Source: Geminicoccaceae bacterium
GTDB lineage: Bacteria; Pseudomonadota; Alphaproteobacteria; Geminicoccales; Geminicoccaceae
DNA length: 64,000 nt
Assembly: GCA_020638465.1 (NCBI GenBank)
Contig: JACKIM010000002.1
Span: forward strand, 868,001-932,000
Direction: 5' to 3'
Below the pieces are notes generated by a model, which was not told where the DNA came from, did not search any database, and worked only from the letters and a program-made list of their open reading frames with translations. Within the stretch, counting starts at the first letter, position 1, and each line of letters starts with the position of its first letter. Below, piece by piece: positions 61,776 through 64,000 of the stretch. Both the position numbers and the translations under genes were made by a program.

Positions 61776-62962
61776 GAGCGGCCCGCGGCTGCAAGTCCCG
61801 GGTCCGGGCACGCGGACCACTGGAGCCTGGCCCGCTCGTAGACATGCGTGGTCTGCGCTGCGATCTGGTCCCATGACGGGATGGCATCGCGGCGCCGGCC
61901 CATCTGCTTCGCGAGCATGGCGAGCCTCGCAGGCTCGGCAATCCATGATCGGAGAATAGAGGCAATGGCTTCAATATCACCAACCGGCACAAGCGCAGCA
62001 CCGTCACCATTCCCGAACAGTTCGGCAAACCCACCGACAGACGATGCGAGGATCGGCAGACCATGACTTACCGCCGACATTGCCACACCACTGGCGTCGA
62101 TCTCACGATAGGGAAATACCGCAGCATGCGTATGCGCCAGCAACTGGTCCATGCGCTCTTCGCTCAGGAACTGCGGTTCGAGCGTGACGCAATCGTCAAG
62201 CCCATGTTGCCGGATCCGCTCGAACAGCGGTTCCATGTCCATGTAGGGCTTGCCGGCAATATGCACATCGAGCCGCAGCCGTTCTTCAGGCGTGAGCAAG
62301 GCCAGCGCGTCAAGTAGCAGATCGACCCCCTTGTAGGGTTTGATCTTGCCAAGCTGCAGCAACTTCAGCCTTCCGCCGCCGGGAGCCGCTTTCGGACCAT
62401 GACCATGACGCGGCGGGTGCAGCAGGCCATGGGGGATGACGTAAAGGCGATCGGACAGGACACCCGCCTGCAACAGGCGTGCCCTCGCCTGGTCGGTATG
62501 AACGATCACGGCATCCGCCCGCCGCAATACTCCACCATACCCCATTTTCATCAATGGGTTCCCATCCCCATTATACGGATTGCTGTCATGGGCAGTGATG
62601 ACGAGAGGTGCCCGATGGCGCAGCAATGGCAGGAGTACCCTGTCGACCAACGGCAACGGCGCCCATTGCATGTGAATGACCGACGGGCAGACACTCTTCA
62701 GCCTGTGGCACAACCACACCAGGCCAATGGCGTGCTCCATGCCCTTTATCACCCTGCCACCATCAAACCTGTTGGCGATCGGATAAAAGTGATTCCAGCG
62801 TTCGCCTTCGAAGGTCATCTCGTCGAAGCCATGCTCGCCGACATGGATGACGTGTTCGCCGGACCGCTCAAGGGCCGCCTGCAGCGCCGCATCGTAAGCT
62901 GGCGTGAAATCCCCCGGATCGAGCAGGATGACGGGGGCGGCCGGAACCGGGGAGACGGTCAC
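61772..62962 (-). CDS. Family 4 glycosyltransferase
   Basis: A 396-residue GT-B enzyme. Marks are the acceptor-side region with VITAHDSNPYNGDGNPLM, and the donor-side LQLGKIKPYKGVDLLLDAL block followed by E-x7-E-like FPYREIDASGVAMSAVSHGLPI. The start is GTG at 62962, overlapping the preceding gene by 4 nt. Confidence 0.9.
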   Translation of the reverse strand: MTVSPVPAAPVILLDPGDFTPAYDAALQAALERSGEHVIHVGEHGFDEMTFEGERWNHFYPIANRFDGGRVIKGMEHAIGLVWLCHRLKSVCPSVIHMQWAPLPLVDRVLLPLLRHRAPLVITAHDSNPYNGDGNPLMKMGYGGVLRRADAVIVHTDQARARLLQAGVLSDRLYVIPHGLLHPPRHGHGPKAAPGGGRLKLLQLGKIKPYKGVDLLLDALALLTPEERLRLDVHIAGKPYMDMEPLFERIRQHGLDDCVTLEPQFLSEERMDQLLAHTHAAVFPYREIDASGVAMSAVSHGLPILASSVGGFAELFGNGDGAALVPVGDIEAIASILRSWIAEPARLAMLAKQMGRRRDAIPSWDQIAAQTTHVYERARLQWSACPDPGLAAAGRS

Positions 62963-64000
62963 GATGTTCGTCCGGGCTGCATGGGCGGGCGGGAAGACGG
63001 AGCCACATCCCAGGTGACCGCCCGTTCACCGCGAAAGGCGCGGAAGACACCGATCGAAGCACCGGCAATGGCCAGCACGGCATTCCACAGCTTGTCGACT
63101 ATCTTCACCCGCAGGCGAAGAGCCAGGAAAAAGCCGAGCCCTCCCGCCACAACCAGCACGGCCGTCGGAAGGATTCCGATGAGCGAAGCCACGAAAGCCA
63201 GAGCAAATACGGCTGATGCCAGCAGGAAGAAACCGCACAGCCAACGAAGCAGACGATGCGCCACATATTTGTAGAGGTGCCAAGCGTCGAGCTTCTTCAA
63301 TCGGGACCAAAGAGTGAAGTGAACATGGGTGCACTCGCAGGCAATGCGGACCTTGCGGCGGAATTCATCACCGGCGATGGTCGTGTGGGGTTCATACGCC
63401 CGAAGTTCAGGCGCACGCACGACCCGGTAACCGGCGCAAAGGATCCAGAGCGACCGGTAGATGTCGTCCATCAATCCCCCCGGCACAGGGGCATGCAGCG
63501 AGCGGCGGATGGCAAACAGCGAACCATCCGCGCCGATGACCGAGCCGGTCGATGTCTCCAGTTCCTTGCTCCACTCGTTGAAGCGCCAGTAGGCCGCACC
63601 CGTCGACGCCGTGGACGAACTTTGCGCGTTGACATAGCTCAGATCCGAGCAGACACAGCCAATCGTCGGATCGGTGAACCACCTTCGCAGAACGCTCACG
63701 GCATTGTGGTCGACCAGGACATTGGCGTCGGTGAAGATGATGATCTCCGCGCGCGCGCGATCGATAAGCAGGTCCATGCCATGGGTCTTGCCCCGACGTT
63801 CGGGCGAAACCACCAGGTCGATCATGCCCTCGTAGGGCCGCAGAATTTCCGCAGTCCCATCATCGGCCGCATCGACATAGACGTGAATGTCGAGTTCGCC
63901 ACCACAAGCCTCGCGCAATCGAAACAGATCCTGCATCTTCTCCTCGATGCAACCTGCCTCGTTATAGGCACAAAGACAGACGGCAAAGCTCGCCGGCTCG
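62959..64000 (-). CDS. Family 2 glycosyltransferase (partial)
   Basis: The gene enters from the right edge; 347 codons are visible. The sequence at the edge (FAVCLCAYNEAG) shows a GT2 N-terminus that starts just outside the window. The visible part has VDAADDGTAEIL, TDANVLVD and the QSSSTASTGAAYWRF acceptor region. Three hydrophobic helices near the C-terminus (about 225-290) suggest a membrane-bound processive or lipid-linked enzyme. It is the first of the leftward operon genes in view. Confidence 0.87.
   Translation of the reverse strand, partial: EPASFAVCLCAYNEAGCIEEKMQDLFRLREACGGELDIHVYVDAADDGTAEILRPYEGMIDLVVSPERRGKTHGMDLLIDRARAEIIIFTDANVLVDHNAVSVLRRWFTDPTIGCVCSDLSYVNAQSSSTASTGAAYWRFNEWSKELETSTGSVIGADGSLFAIRRSLHAPVPGGLMDDIYRSLWILCAGYRVVRAPELRAYEPHTTIAGDEFRRKVRIACECTHVHFTLWSRLKKLDAWHLYKYVAHRLLRWLCGFFLLASAVFALAFVASLIGILPTAVLVVAGGLGFFLALRLRVKIVDKLWNAVLAIAGASIGVFRAFRGERAVTWDVAPSSRPPMQPGRTS

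Noticed and set aside
1..64000. CRISPR array, insertion sequence or prophage
   Set aside because: No regularly spaced repeats, transposase, integrase or phage structural genes were found; base composition is even apart from short AT-rich regulatory gaps.

Overview
The window looks like chromosomal DNA of a GC-rich alphaproteobacterium, probably a Rhodospirillales-type heterotroph. The pointers are an NDUFS4-like accessory subunit of complex I, a class I polyhydroxyalkanoate (PHA) synthase, a class II DAHP synthase, choline-sulfatase, and many start/stop overlaps with TTG or GTG starts. There is no rRNA, prophage, insertion sequence or CRISPR array. The only RNA gene seen is a tRNA-Gly(CCC). 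The genus cannot be fixed from the sequence alone.

Region 1 (1-12.6 kb): the N-terminal part of a subtilisin-like lipoprotein protease, rimO, choline-sulfatase betC converging on an Arg/Asp-rich secreted protein, a PepSY-like protein with an OmpR-type two-component system, a complete SsuABC/TauABC-type ABC importer, and a run of small housekeeping genes (NDUFS4-like, Nudix, stand-alone Lrp-type domain, DEAD-box helicase).

Region 2 (12.9-25.2 kb): htpG with a good heat-shock promoter, a gabD-like dehydrogenase, glutathione reductase, aroG with a strong hairpin after it, tRNA-Gly, a hydrolase fused to a helical repeat region, a GMC oxidoreductase, and queA-tgt of the queuosine pathway.

Region 3 (25.2-34.9 kb): two xylose-isomerase-like TIM barrels, a PPK2 kinase, a lone O-antigen-ligase-like protein, an outer-membrane barrel with a perfect FNR/FixK-type box upstream, a GNAT, and a polar amino-acid ABC importer lacking its ATPase.

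Region 4 (34.9-49.6 kb): an FAD-linked oxidase and cytosine/creatinine-deaminase-like enzyme divergent from a creatininase-family amidohydrolase, an ECF sigma/anti-sigma pair, phaC with its own terminator, an RraA-like protein, a second GMC enzyme, a HupE/UreJ protein, and a pair in which a predicted diheme cytochrome b/[2Fe-2S] membrane protein overlaps an MscS-type channel. That pair is the most interesting candidate for an undescribed system.

Region 5 (49.6-64 kb): a doubtful GC-rich reading frame, an MFS exporter, an M16 peptidase with thrC, and a surface-glycan locus. In that locus a forward operon (acetyltransferase, JmjC/cupin oxygenase, acetyltransferase) converges on a reverse operon (three glycosyltransferases of recognised type, one further glycosyltransferase-like gene, and a Wzx-type flippase) whose genes all overlap by four bases.
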